From Sanghuangporus weigelae (taxonomy: Eukaryota; Basidiomycota; Agaricomycetes; Hymenochaetales; Hymenochaetaceae): a stretch of DNA of 64,000 nt. Location: positions 2,232,001 through 2,296,000 of the forward strand of contig CP137323.1 of the NCBI GenBank assembly GCA_033182465.1. Direction: 5' to 3'. The translations under genes and the position numbers were made by a program. The notes under the pieces were generated by a model, which was not told the DNA's origin, made no database searches, and worked only from the letters and a program-made list of their open reading frames with translations. Each line of letters opens with the position of its first letter. The stretch's first letter is position 1. Of the stretch, positions 22,741 through 33,806 are shown piece after piece.

Positions 22741-23541
22741 ATGGTAGACTTACAGCTATCCAATTCAATCGCAAAATACTAACATCATCGTGTTCATATC
22801 TCCCAGCCGAATCTAACGCTCTACACGACAAGTGCTTTCCTCATCCTTGACTCCGACGGACATCGCGTTTTGGCGAAGTACTACCGACCCAAGGGCACAC
22901 CGCTCGCCGAAGTGAAGGGGTTGAGCAACGCGAAGGAGCAGAAAGCATTTGAGAAAGGTCTTTGGGAGAAGACTAAGAAAGCTGGCGGTGCGTCCAACGT
23001 GTGTCTTTAGTCTTCTCCGAAGAGGGTGCTAACTTCTACCTTCATTCGTTGTTAATTGTACTTGTAGGCGACGTGATTCTCTACGATGGCCGTCTCGCTG
23101 TATACAAACACTCGCCCGACCTCGTATTCTACATCATCGGCAACGCAGACGAGAACGAGCTCATGCTCGCGTTGGCGCTCAACTCATTCTACGACGCTCT
23201 CGGCGCATTACTGAGAAACCAGATCGAGAAACGCGCGGTGTTGGAGAACTACGATCTAGTTATGCTATGTTTGGATGAGACTATCGATCATGGGTGCGCG
23301 TTGCTGTTGTCCATCTCACTAGCACGTCAGATGCTGATACCTAACTTTTTTTTTTCTTGCCACACCTGTGCTTTCATCTGATTCTAACAGTATCATCGTC
23401 GAAACAGACTCGACGACAATTGCATCGCGCGTCAGCCGCCCTCGAGCAGATCCAACAGACATCGTCATCAACGAGCAAACATTGATCAACGCATACCAAA
23501 CAGTCAAAGAAAAGATGCAGCAGCGGATTCAGCAATTATGA
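22741..23541 (+). CDS. RET3: Coatomer zeta subunit (COPI coat)
   Basis: The zeta subunit is part of the F-subcomplex of the COPI coat, which acts in Golgi-to-ER transport. Proposed exons are 22741-22743, 22807-22987, 23068-23293 and 23391-23541, giving 186 residues, close to yeast Ret3. The sequence NLTLYTTSAFLILDSDG, then VLAKYY, DVILYDGRLAVYKHSPDLVF, ENELMLALALNSFYDAL, NYDLVMLCLDETIDHGIIVETD and a Gln-rich C-terminal helix are diagnostic of this longin/sigma-adaptin-like fold. The first exon carries only the ATG: a GTAGAC donor follows at once, and the intron has a strong TACTAAC branch site before its CCCAG acceptor. The remaining introns are ordinary. The symbol is by analogy with yeast. 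Confidence 0.93.
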
Positions 23542-24682
23542 TATCAATGTGACTCTATTAGTGACGCTCATACTGTTAGATCGATAATTTATTATGGAGA
23601 TATGGTACATATACATACATACGCATCCCAGCACTTCTCGCTACACAGGAGTTCATGCTTATATCTACAAGAGAATAGTGATATGCATGCGAGAAGAAAA
23701 TCGCCTGGCGACAAGAGGATCCATATGGTCAATAATGCGAGTGCAGATCTTATCTGAAGAGTCGACCGGACTTGAAAGTAAGTCGAGAAAGACCACGCCG
23801 CCCATATGTTACCTTCGTATAAGCAAAGGACCAGATCAGGGCGAGAAGATCTGCCATTATTTTGAGAATACGCTGCCAGCACTAAATGAAGCAGAAACAA
23901 CTCGGAAAGGATACACATTGACAGCCACCACACGCTTGTCGCCGTGAAAGAACGATAACTCGAGAGAGTGCCATGAAGCATACAATATACAGGAATCAAC
24001 TCAACTAAGTCCCGATTGGAATAGGCGTCGGCACAAGTGGCTTTAGAACGAAAGCTGAGAGCTAAATCGCTTTTCCGCGACTGATCCCCGCGTCGCGATG
24101 AACTATTCAGCCTGAGGCGTGCATTGTATGGACAGTCATGATTTACTGCTCCGCCCACAAGTGCCACAGGGGCAAGCCAACGAAACTTACTGATGTGAAC
24201 GTAGCGATCAACGATTGATTCCAGACCATTCACTATGAACTAGTGAGTAACGTGATGCGAAGCGTTTCTTTGAAGCCAGAATCAATCCACGGATGTTGAT
24301 ACCACCAAGAGCTGCTGTGCCGCTGATTTCGTAAGGAGTGTAGATGTTATCTGGTTCAGTTTCTTTCGTCAATTGTTTGTCAAGGAGTTTTCGATAACGT
24401 CGATGACTGTCGCGTAACAAGGATGATCCGCCACCTTTGCAGTCATATTTTTCATCATGCTACTATTGTTCGAGTATGCAGATCCTGGACCAAAACGAAT
24501 GCGATACCTGATGTGATGAAAGCAACAACCTACCTGTGAGCCGAGTGATGAAGGTGTAAAAGCAATGTAATCGTGGGAGGATAGTACTAAACGGAGAAGT
24601 GTATTCATGGTAAGGTAAGCTGCGTGCGCCTAGCGTCACCAGCAACTCGTACCTCAGCCTCACTCTCAGACTCGAACGGACA
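23542..24682. other. Intergenic with weak minus-strand frames
   Basis: About 1.1 kb. A 213-codon minus frame at 23592-24233 is Cys- and Leu-rich without a recognisable motif. Shorter minus frames at 24208-24420 and 24369-24608 might be exons of a small divergent gene starting with MNTLLRLVLSS, since one contains YTPYEISGTAALGG that looks protein-like, but I could not find a consistent splice model. Confidence 0.35.
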
Positions 24683-27600
24683 ATGTCTGCACGGCGCCAG
24701 TCGTCGACGACATCTCTTTCTCGATTTGTAAGAGCAAACTCTCCCGACCTCTCCAACCGCTCCCTCGACTTCTGCAACGCTTTCTGGGGCGCAGGCGATG
24801 CCGGTGTCGACGTCCTCTTCGCTCGCATGCGCGGGGCTGCGCGCACTATCGAGGAGCTCCGGGCATTTTGGAAAGAGCGCGCAGCTATCGAAGAGGATTA
24901 TGCTAAGCGCATGTCAAAGCTGGCAAAGCAGACGCTCGGGAGGGACGAAATCGGGTACGTGTTTCTCTCGTTGCTATTCTGGTTTTGAAGGATTAAATTG
25001 AAAATCAACCGTGGTTTGATTGTTGACTGTTGTGATGTTTTCTTGCAGGGAGCTCAAGAACTCGTTGGATACTCTGAGATTGGAGACGGACAGGGTGGCC
25101 ATCGCGCACGCGAACCTGGCTCAACAAGTACGCTCAGAGCTTGAATCTCCTGCCGGTGCTTTCGCTGCTCGACAAACCCAGTACAAGCGCGGCGCGCAAT
25201 CAATAGTCGAAAAGGCTTTCAAGAACAAGCAGACTCAGGAATCCTACGTTACAAAAGCTAGAGAGAAATATGAAGCAGACTGCATGCGTATCAACTCGTA
25301 CACCGCACAGTCGACACTTGTGCAGGGCAAAGATCTCGAGAAAATCCAGGTGAAGCTCGATCGGGCAAGACAGACCGTAACTGCGAATGAACGCGATTTT
25401 TCCAATTTTGCGAGAGCACTGCAGGGCACGGTGGAGAAGTGGGAGAAGGACTGGAAAGCGTTCTGCGATGCATGCCAGGACCTTGAAGAAGAGCGAATAG
25501 AGTTCATGAAGGACAACGTATGGGCTTATGCTAATGCCGTGTCAACTGTCTGTGTATCTGATGATGAGGTATGCCCTAACAAGTGAAGACTGCATTCATT
25601 GCATCCTATTAAACTGATTTCATTTTTTCCAGTCGTGCGAGAAGATCCGCCTTTCTCTCGAGCAACTCGAACCAGATCGCGATATGGAGAACTTCGTACG
25701 GGACTATGGAACAGGGAACGAAATTCCAGACCCACCGCGATTTGTCAGTTACACAAACCCGGAGTCGGCTTCAAGTGCCTCTTCTCGCCAAGCCGCGCGC
25801 TATGCTAATCATCCGCGTGCTTCAATGAGGCACTTATCTATGGGCGAGGCTATGCGAGCTGCTCCACCTGATGAAGAACCCACGGATCCTGGGTTGGCAG
25901 GCTTCGGTGCGCCCGCGAGGAATGGTGATTTGGAAACTGATAGATCGAACGCGACTGTCGTCCCGGGGCAGGCAAGGTCCGTTGCTTCGAGTAGCCCGAT
26001 CAATGGGACTGCGATAAGTGGGCCAACATCTCCGTCATCTGGTCCGGGAAGGTCTCAATCGCAATCGCAATCTCGCTCAGCTACAGGCGGACCACCTTCA
26101 GCGACCTCTGATCCATCTGGCCCTGCTCAGAAGACGATGCTTGCGGTCGGAGGTGGGGTGTACGAAGTTAATCCCGATAAAGATCCTCAGAATGCTCCAA
26201 CTACTGGTCCTACTGGTCCAACCGGACCCTCAACGAATTCACGTGTTGGTGGAGGAGACGATCCGCTCCTGCGCCAAATGGCTGAACTGCGCAGTAGCGC
26301 AGCTGCCGGCGGCGGGTCGATAAGGCGGAATAGCGTGAACGTCCAACGTCCGCAATCGGGTTATCAATCCGCTTCCCCAGCTCCAAGTGCGGGCGGGGCG
26401 GCACCTACATCTTCCGCAACAGGTCCATCCAGCTCAGCACTCGCAGCGCCGGCTCCAAGTAACGCCCCGCCCAATACGAATGTGATTAACCGGGACTACC
26501 GCAACTCCGCTGAGATCGTCGTGGGCGGCCCACCTCCTACCTCCGTGTCTCGCCCGACATCGCCGGCAGCTGCCGGTCCTTCCCCGCCCGTAGCAGCGCA
26601 CATGATGCCCCCTGCACAAGTGTCTTCCTCCAATTTACCTATCGAAGAGGTTGTTTCGAGTTACGCGCCGCCGTTGCCCGGAGAGCAGAGGAAGTCGAGG
26701 ACACCTGTGAGTCGGGGGAACAGTCCTGCCACTGCTGGATCAGCAATTTCGCACGCACCTAGCCAGAGTCTTGGACAGGGAATTAATGTTGTTGGAAGCG
26801 TCGGGGGGAGTGGGAGACCGAGCCTTGAGAGGCCAAAGAGCAGGGAAGGATATGCTGGGATTGGATCTGGCGGAAGGTCTCCCAGTCCCGGCCCTGCACC
26901 TGCTCCAGGACCATCTGGCGCGTATGTGAATGGAAGTCACTCTCGCACTCAAAGCCAGAACGCATATCGTTTACCCAGTCCTGGACCGGGAGGGCTTGGC
27001 CCTGATTTAGGCATTTCACTGGATGCTTCGGGGCAGGTCACGCATGATTTGATGGCGGACCAATATCGTCGACCGCCTCCGCACTCTCAACAACCACAAG
27101 TCCCGCCTCCGGGACCCGGACCGCAAGGTGTGAGAACGCAGTATGGAGGCGGGGCGCCTCAGCGCAGCGCGAGCGTTCAAATGACCTCGCCAACTCACGT
27201 CGGTCCTCCACCTCCTCAGCAATATGGCGGGCAATATGCTCCTGGTCCCACATCATCACATATTCAACAACAGTCTCCGTATGCGCAACCTCCGCGACCT
27301 ACTCAGCCGCAAAGTGCGGCAGGCGTTCAGCGACAGCAGTCGATGTGGTATCACCAGCAGGTGCCGCCGGTTCCTCAGCAACAACCTCCCGCTCCCCCTA
27401 CACAACAACAACAACCCCAGCAGTATATCCCGCCTCCACCTCAACAATCTATACTAACTTACGGTATGAACGGCGGTAGTGCATCGAGCTTACAACGCGG
27501 ACCCTCCGTCTCCATGCACGCTCAAGGGCATTCCAATAATGGGAACGGAGCCGGTACAGGTTATTCTACTCAATCTCGTTCTTCGACGTGGTATAGCGAT

Positions 27601-28032
27601 GCGAATCCTATACCTCAACAACAGCAACAACCGCAGTATGGACATCCCCAACAAGGTTATCAACAACCGTATCAGCAGCAACAAGCTTATGGCGGTGCGA
27701 TCAGGCGGAGCCCGTCGCCTCAGCCTCCACCGAACGTGCCGCCCGCACCGACAGGGCAGTACATCAACGGAAAGCCTATTTTGTTTTACGGTAAGTTCCA
27801 CTTTTCCTTTTCTCTCGTTTCTACTGCAAGATCCTCACACACTTGTCGTTTAGTTAAAGCTCTGTATGACTACCAAGCAACCATCGACGAAGAGTTCGAC
27901 TTCCAGTCGGGTGATATCATTGCTGTGACGTCCACACCCGAAGATGGGTGGTGGACGGGCGAGTTGTTGGATGATAGCAGACGTGTGCCAGGCAGGACTG
28001 TCTTCCCGAGTAATTTCGTTTGTTTATTCTGA
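24683..28032 (+). CDS. F-BAR and SH3 domain cytokinesis scaffold (Cdc15/Imp2/Hof1-like, 1042 aa)
   Basis: Proteins of this type bind the plasma membrane at the division site through the F-BAR domain and recruit formins and other ring components through the SH3 domain. Four exons (24683-24954, 25049-25568, 25633-27790, 27854-28032) join in phase. Residues about 22-280 are the F-BAR: FCNAFWGAGDAGVDVLFARM, FWKERAAIEEDYAKRMSKLA, then long charged helices ending near MENFVRDYGTG. A long disordered region follows, rich in Ser, Pro, Gly and, from about residue 750, Gln. The final 60 residues are a complete SH3 (VKALYDYQATIDEEFDFQSG, DGWWTGEL, VFPSNFV). The last intron is 63 nt, in phase and open, so retention would insert 21 residues just before the SH3 domain. 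Confidence 0.94.
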
Positions 28033-28928
28033 GGGTTGATTGAATATGGGGGTTCGGAGGGGGGGCCTGGTTGGACTTTCCGGTTTTAGATTTCTGCTTT
28101 TTTTTCTCGTTTTTTCATTCGAGCCCTTGCTTTCGCTATTTCAAGCTCGTTTCGAGTCTTTACGTAGCCTAACCTCCCACTCGGACATTTCACCCATCTT
28201 CTCTTGATTTATCTCCCTTTTCGACTTCAACGTCTGTATCCTCTGCTCTTCCTTCTTTGGGCTCCCCTTACCTTCGGTCTTCCTTCATCATCATCCGTCC
28301 ACCTCATTTACCCTTTTTTTGCGTGTCAACTGGTTGATCCCACAGTCCCTATGTCTTACATATGTCACGTACGTTATGTTCTTTCTTCCTTATGTATCTC
28401 AGTTGTTCTTTCTTAGCTTATCTTATGTCTTTTACGACTTTTGTTTGTTTGCTTGTTTGTTTCTATGTTTGTTTGCGAGCGTCTATCTTCCACAATCTTA
28501 CTTACATATGTATGCATGTGAGATGATGATACATATCATTATGTTCTTACAATAGCTTCGTACTTTTCGATCTTTCGTGTTACCTGTGAAGGACAATCAG
28601 GATGTCAGCATTAGTCGTACCGGGTATTGGTTGTGCATAAGGAACAGAGATATGCAGGCATGCTGTAAACAAGACGGAGCTATATATCCGTAATCATAGC
28701 ATAGCACGAACGTGATGCGTACAACACGAGAAAAGGAATCTATCTACATCCAACTGCTGAAAATTCACTTTGAAAGTGTCATTCGAGTAGATATGCAAGA
28801 TCATAAGCAGTCGTGGAGGATCGTCAGGGTAGGAAAGTATCAATCAATCAACAAAACGAAAAGATTGAAATCGAGATCAACTCGAAACAAGAAATGATTG
28901 TAAAATGGGAAGATGGACGAGGATGGTA
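28033..28928. other. Intergenic between convergent genes
   Basis: About 900 bases. The first half is T- and C-rich (28085-28330), with no gene. The short frames present look accidental. Confidence 0.55.
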
Positions 28929-30427
28929 TCACGCCTCGCTCTCACCATCCTCATCCTCATCCTCGTCAACCACCTCAATAATGAAGCGCTGGTTATCCTC
29001 GACGTCGAGCGAGTTCATCGTATCCGCGTCGTTGCATTTCACGGTGACGAGGTCTCCGTCCCCTTCGCTGTCTTCATCTACCTCGGTGACCATGCGGAGT
29101 CGAGTTCTGTTTTATTTCAATCAGCATAATACGATTAATCATCCATAACGTACTCTGAGAGAGATGGAAAATGAATCGGGACGAACTGACTTTGGGTAAT
29201 CAATCTTGAATGCCTTGCATGCTCCCTTGAGGACAGTCCTCACGCTATGTTCGCGTCGGATCCTGAATCCACGCGCTTCGTAGATGCTATCCGGAGGTGG
29301 TTCAACCACGATCAGCACGCGCTCTGAGTCCCCTCCAATCCCTCCCGTCGCCGCCGCCGCTCCATCTGTTGCAGCTGTCGCGGAAGACTCGGCAGTTGAG
29401 CGAGTCTTCGAGAGAGGAGCTGGAGTGTTGAAGGCTGGGGTACCTAATGTACTTGCCGTGTGAGGCGCGTTGGCGCTGTTGTTACTAATTCCGTTGGGAG
29501 TCGAACGATGAAGAGAGTCAAGGAGAGATTTCCAAGTTTTACGTGGTGCGGGGGTATTTTCGTTCCCTATACAGAACATCGAATGAGATTCATCTTTGTA
29601 TCATGAAGCATTGAGAATAAAGAGAAGATGAAAACACACCAGGACTTGATTCCTCTTTCTGCTCTCTGTCGATCCCGGCGCCGCTTGCGCCAGGAACATC
29701 TGCATCTACCTCATCGCTGAACAGATTTAACGTGTCTTGAGAGAAGGTTTTAGACGTAATAAAGGCGATGCCATTTAATAAAGACCCACCACATTGTGGT
29801 TTTTGCTTTTTAGGACTTTCTGGTTGGTCCCTCTTATCTTGTTTCGACTCTTGCTCACGCCTTCGTACCGTAGGAGTCTCTTCTGCGATTTCGCTTTTGG
29901 GAATTTCTGTTCGTGTCTGCTGTTCTACCTCTGCTTCCTCTGCAGATTCTGAAGCTGCTTGAGACGTCAGGGCGTCCTCGTGCTTCACTTCGTCTTTAAC
30001 GAAAGACAGCATTTCTGAAAGAAAAAAAAAAAAAAAAAATTCAATGATGAGATACCTCAGCGTAGAATTTGGACTTGTGTGGCTTACGATTATATCGTTG
30101 ATCTTTCAGCTGGTCGCGCTCAGATCTACGGATTCGAACATACACGTTCCCCACGATGTCTTTGATGCCAAACCAAGCCTCCTCATGTATCCTCACTCGT
30201 TTCCCTGCACAGATATCCAATCCATCCGTTTCGATATAAAACACATCTTGACTTTCGAACCCCCATTCTTTCACGATGAATCCCTGTAAATCAGAGTATT
30301 TTGCGTGTAGCTCGGTGGGGACCAGAACGCGCTCGTCGTTGAAGTGAACGACGAGGAGTTGTACGGAGGAACGAGTCGACGGATTCAAGATTGATGATAC
30401 GAGCATTCTTCCTTTGATAGTGGTCAA
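28929..30427 (-). CDS. Unrecognised acidic protein with two possible ubiquitin-like regions (422 aa)
   Basis: Four exons in phase on the minus strand: 30088-30427, 29640-30014, 29191-29566, 28929-29106. The N-terminal 110 residues look folded (VQLLVVHFNDERVLVPTEL, then FYIETDGLDICAG). The centre is acidic, Ser- and Ala-rich and probably disordered. The C-terminal part (LIVVEPPPDSIYEARGFRIR, then VRTVLKGACKAF and LEDNQRF-like VEDNQRFIIEVV) has a spacing reminiscent of small-ubiquitin-like domains, a tentative reading. It ends in a run of Glu and Asp. Intron 1 contains an 18-20 base T run (A run on the plus strand at about 30021-30039) as its pyrimidine tract. No known family is claimed. Confidence 0.75.
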
Positions 30428-31503
30428 GGGTCAGGAATTTTGTTACGAATAACGTTGAGTAACCTGTTGTTGCACACGCGGGAAAGGCACGCGAAAATGA
30501 CACGTGATCGTTTCGGACCACACTTGTCACGATGTCACGTTGCCTTTGTCAATGAGGGCCAGACGTCACGCTAGACAAGTATCTGCGCGAACTTGACTTT
30601 CGAATTGACCGACCACGCTTGCTGATAGATCATAAACCGCGGATTATGATTGCCAACAGGAGGGCATGTGGCATATTCTCGACAGACTTCAGTTTGATTG
30701 CTTTGATCAGACAAGCTATGACAGCACACAGTAGTACTTATGTTCTTTGATCTGTGTGCAGATCGTTCATTGCGCGAATATATACTCACTACAGCAGATC
30801 AAACACGCGATCAACTCGCAGTAAGCAAAGTCCTGATATGGAATATTAAATTACTCGAAGATTGACGCCATTAAAAAAAGATACGACAGTGTATTCATGT
30901 CTTAAACGCTCACTTGACTAGAAGCAACGGTACAATCATAAGGGTCTGTCAGCACAACACCACGCACAAGCACGTTGCTTTTGAGTGCTCGTGCTTGTTA
31001 TCATGCTAGATTTATATTTGATGGGCAAGGCATCCAAAGCAAGCAACTACCTTCGACAAAGTAGCAGTCGCACACATCTGTCGAGGTTTAGACTGTAACA
31101 AAGAAAACTGTAAGATAAGTACCCGCAAAAAGAGGTGCCGACCGTGCAGCGTTTGATGTAGGATTCTGCCTTTGCTAGTTTACCTCTGATCTCGACGATA
31201 ATCCAGCCATGAGTAAATGGAGTCCTGATCGCTGTTCGTCTGTTCGCTTTAAGGTACCTTCCGTTGATCTCTAGGAAGCACGCAGAGTACAGACGGAGAG
31301 TCTATCAACAGCATAAGACAATTTCGGACAAGTTCCGCGCCCGATGAAGACATTTCAGCCACGGAAAAGATGTATCCGTCAAGCATAAAGTCGAGATGAT
31401 GATGGTTTGGACTGAGCCTGAGATGCGACACGTGACGGCTTTTTCTGAGGAACGCGCATAACACAGACGCGGGTAGAACTTTCTGCTCACCGACGTCCAC
31501 GAA
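30428..31503. other. Intergenic between divergent genes
   Basis: About 1.08 kb without a gene I can support. It contains the promoters of the acidic protein (-) and the chaperonin gene (+). Confidence 0.5.
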
Positions 31504-33458
31504 ATGTCGTTAAAAGTACCAAAAGCAGGCAACGTCCAACTTTTCAAAGAAGGCTATAAAGTGAGCATATAATGTCTATCTACAAGTATGAACTGGTCTG
31601 ACGAAGTCGTTACTGATAGCACCTGTCAGGATTGGAAGATGCTGTTCTGCGTAACATTCAAGCTGTAGCCGAGCTCTCCGACTTGGTACGAACGAGTTTC
31701 GGTCCAAACGGTACGTTTATTCTTTTATGACGGTAACCTTTATACTGATGCTGAGACAATTGTATCTGCTATGGAACAGGTCGAAACAAGCTCATCGTGA
31801 ACCATCTGGGCAAACTGTTCGTCACCTCCGATGCTGCTACGATCATCCGCGAACTTGAGGTCGTCCATCCAGCCGCAAAGCTGCTCGTCATGGCATCTGA
31901 GGCTCAGGAATCGGAGGTAAGCTATGCGTGGATGTGATTCAGAAACTGTGCCCTTGACACACTCGCAACAGATGGGGGACGCAACGAATCTCGTACTGAT
32001 TCTTGCAGGGGAACTGCTTAAAGTTGCAGAGAACTTGCTGGTTATGGGGCTACATCCGAGTGAAGTAACTGTGGGATATGAACTAGCAGGAAAGAAAGCG
32101 CTTGAAGAACTAGAAGGTACGTGCTTCCATGCTCAATTTCCTAAAATGCGCCTCTAATGCCCGGTCCAGCTTTGTCGACCTCGTCTCTACCATCACCTTT
32201 AACGCAGACTGATTTGACCGCGGCTCTAAAGCCTGCCATAGCCTCAAAACAGTACGGTTCAGAAGACATCCTAGCTTCGTTAGTCGCCGAAGCAGCGCTC
32301 ATCGTCATGCCTCCGAACCCTAAAAACTTCAACGTGGACAATGTACGCGTCGTCAAGATCATGGGAGGAAGCCTTGCAGGGAGCAAAGTAGTACGCGGAA
32401 TGGTGTTTAATCGCGAGCCGGAAGGTTCGATTAAACGGGTGACGAAAGCGAAAGTTGCTGTTTTCACGTCGGGGCTGGATATTGCCCAGACGGAGACGAA
32501 GGGGACGGTTTTGTTGCACAATGCGCAGGAGATGCTGAATTTTACAAGTGGTGAAGAGAAGCATATGGAAAAGGTTCGAGACGTCCATCGTGGTCTAGCT
32601 ATACTTATATGTTAATCTTCTCTCCTTCAGGTCTTCAAAGAGATCGCAGACTCAGGTGTCAAAGTGATCATCGCAGGGTCAACAGTAGGAGAACTCGCAA
32701 TGCACTTCCTCGATCGTCTCGGTATCGCCGTCCTCAAAGTCCTCAGCAAGTTCGACCTCAGACGACTCTGCCGAGTCGTCAACGCAACTCCACTCGCTCG
32801 CATGGGTCCACCAACACCCGAAGAAGCCGGGTTCGTCGACGTCTTGGAGGTGACGGAAATCGGAGGGGACCGCGTTACTGTTTTGCGCCAGGAGGAAGGG
32901 AACGAAGGAGAGAAGACGCGTACGGCGACGATCGTCATGCGCGGAGCGACCCAGAACAACTTAGACGACTTGGAACGCGCAGTCGACGACGGAGTCTCCG
33001 TTCTCAAGTCCCTTCTGAAAGATCCACGGCTTGTCCCAGGCGCAGGTGCAACGGAACTCGAACTCGCGCGGAGAGTCGAAGCATACGGCGCCTCGCTCAC
33101 CTCGCTCAGCCAACACGCCGTGAAGCGATACGCAGCAGCACTCGAGGTCGTTCCCCGCACGCTTGCCGAGAACGCTTTGGGCGGGGCAGAGGGGAACGAA
33201 GTCCTCAGCGCGTTGTGGGTTAGACACCAACAGCCTGGTGGAGCGACCTTCGGTGTGGATATCGATGGGGAGAGCGAAGGTGGGGTTTTGGACGCTCAGG
33301 CTGCTGGGATTGTTGATTCCCTTGCTGCGAAGTCGTGGGCGATCCGCCTTGCGACTGAAGCTGCTATCTCGGTCCTGTCTGTCGATAGTATCATTATGGC
33401 GAAACCCGCTGGTGGACCCAAGATACCGCAACAGTCGGGTAACTGGGATGAGGATTAG
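31504..33458 (+). CDS. CCT8: Chaperonin CCT/TRiC subunit theta (553 aa)
   Basis: This subunit is part of the cytosolic eight-subunit chaperonin that folds actin, tubulin and WD40 proteins using ATP. Six exons join in phase: 31504-31560, 31620-31710, 31780-31916, 31972-32116, 32170-32573, 32631-33458. Start MSLKVPKAGNVQLFKEGYKH, then SGLEDAVLRNIQAVAEL, SFGPNGRNKLIVNHLGKLFV, YGSEDILASLV, VKIMGGSLAGSKVVRGMVFN, GTVLLHNAQEMLNF, RGATQNNLDDLERAVDDGV, PGAGATELELARR and a GNWDED tail follow yeast Cct8 throughout, so the subunit call is firm. The conserved GDGT nucleotide-binding motif reads GDATN here, with Ala in place of the second Gly. Yeast Cct8 has MGDGTN. Confidence 0.97.
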
Positions 33459-33806
33459 ACTTGTTGTCCTTTAGAATGATGATGAATGATCTAGGACTGA
33501 GACCAAAAATGTGCAAAGTACCGACGTCACTGTTTAAATAGATTTCATTCCGAAAACGATCGGCTACCAGAATTGAGTCCTTTTCACGTATAAAACAAAT
33601 AATCAAAGTCTATATCAAGGGGACACATGTATTGAATGATCTAAGCATATTCGTAAAATCCCAAGACCAGCGCTGGAATCAAAGTCTAAAGTAGATAGCA
33701 AACAGGACTAATACTGTGATTTAGGCTGGTTGTTTGTCTCTGGTTCTCATAAGAAAAGGCAAAAATCTATTATCCAAGACGGGGAAAAAGGAACAAAACA
33801 AGAGAA
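33459..33806. other. Intergenic between convergent genes
   Basis: Shared 3' flank, AT-rich, with no further gene. Confidence 0.6.

Noticed and set aside
23592-24233. Minus-strand frame of 213 codons between coatomer zeta and the F-BAR gene
   Set aside because: Cys/Leu-rich without motifs, splice support or plausible start context; likely chance.
26210-27801. Minus-strand Arg-rich and Leu-rich frames opposite the F-BAR gene
   Set aside because: Shadows of its low-complexity Pro/Gln region.
29114-29190. Possible one-base exon within the last intron of the acidic protein gene (AG followed by A and GTACGT)
   Set aside because: A single intron from 29190 to 29107 already keeps the frame, so the extra exon is unnecessary.
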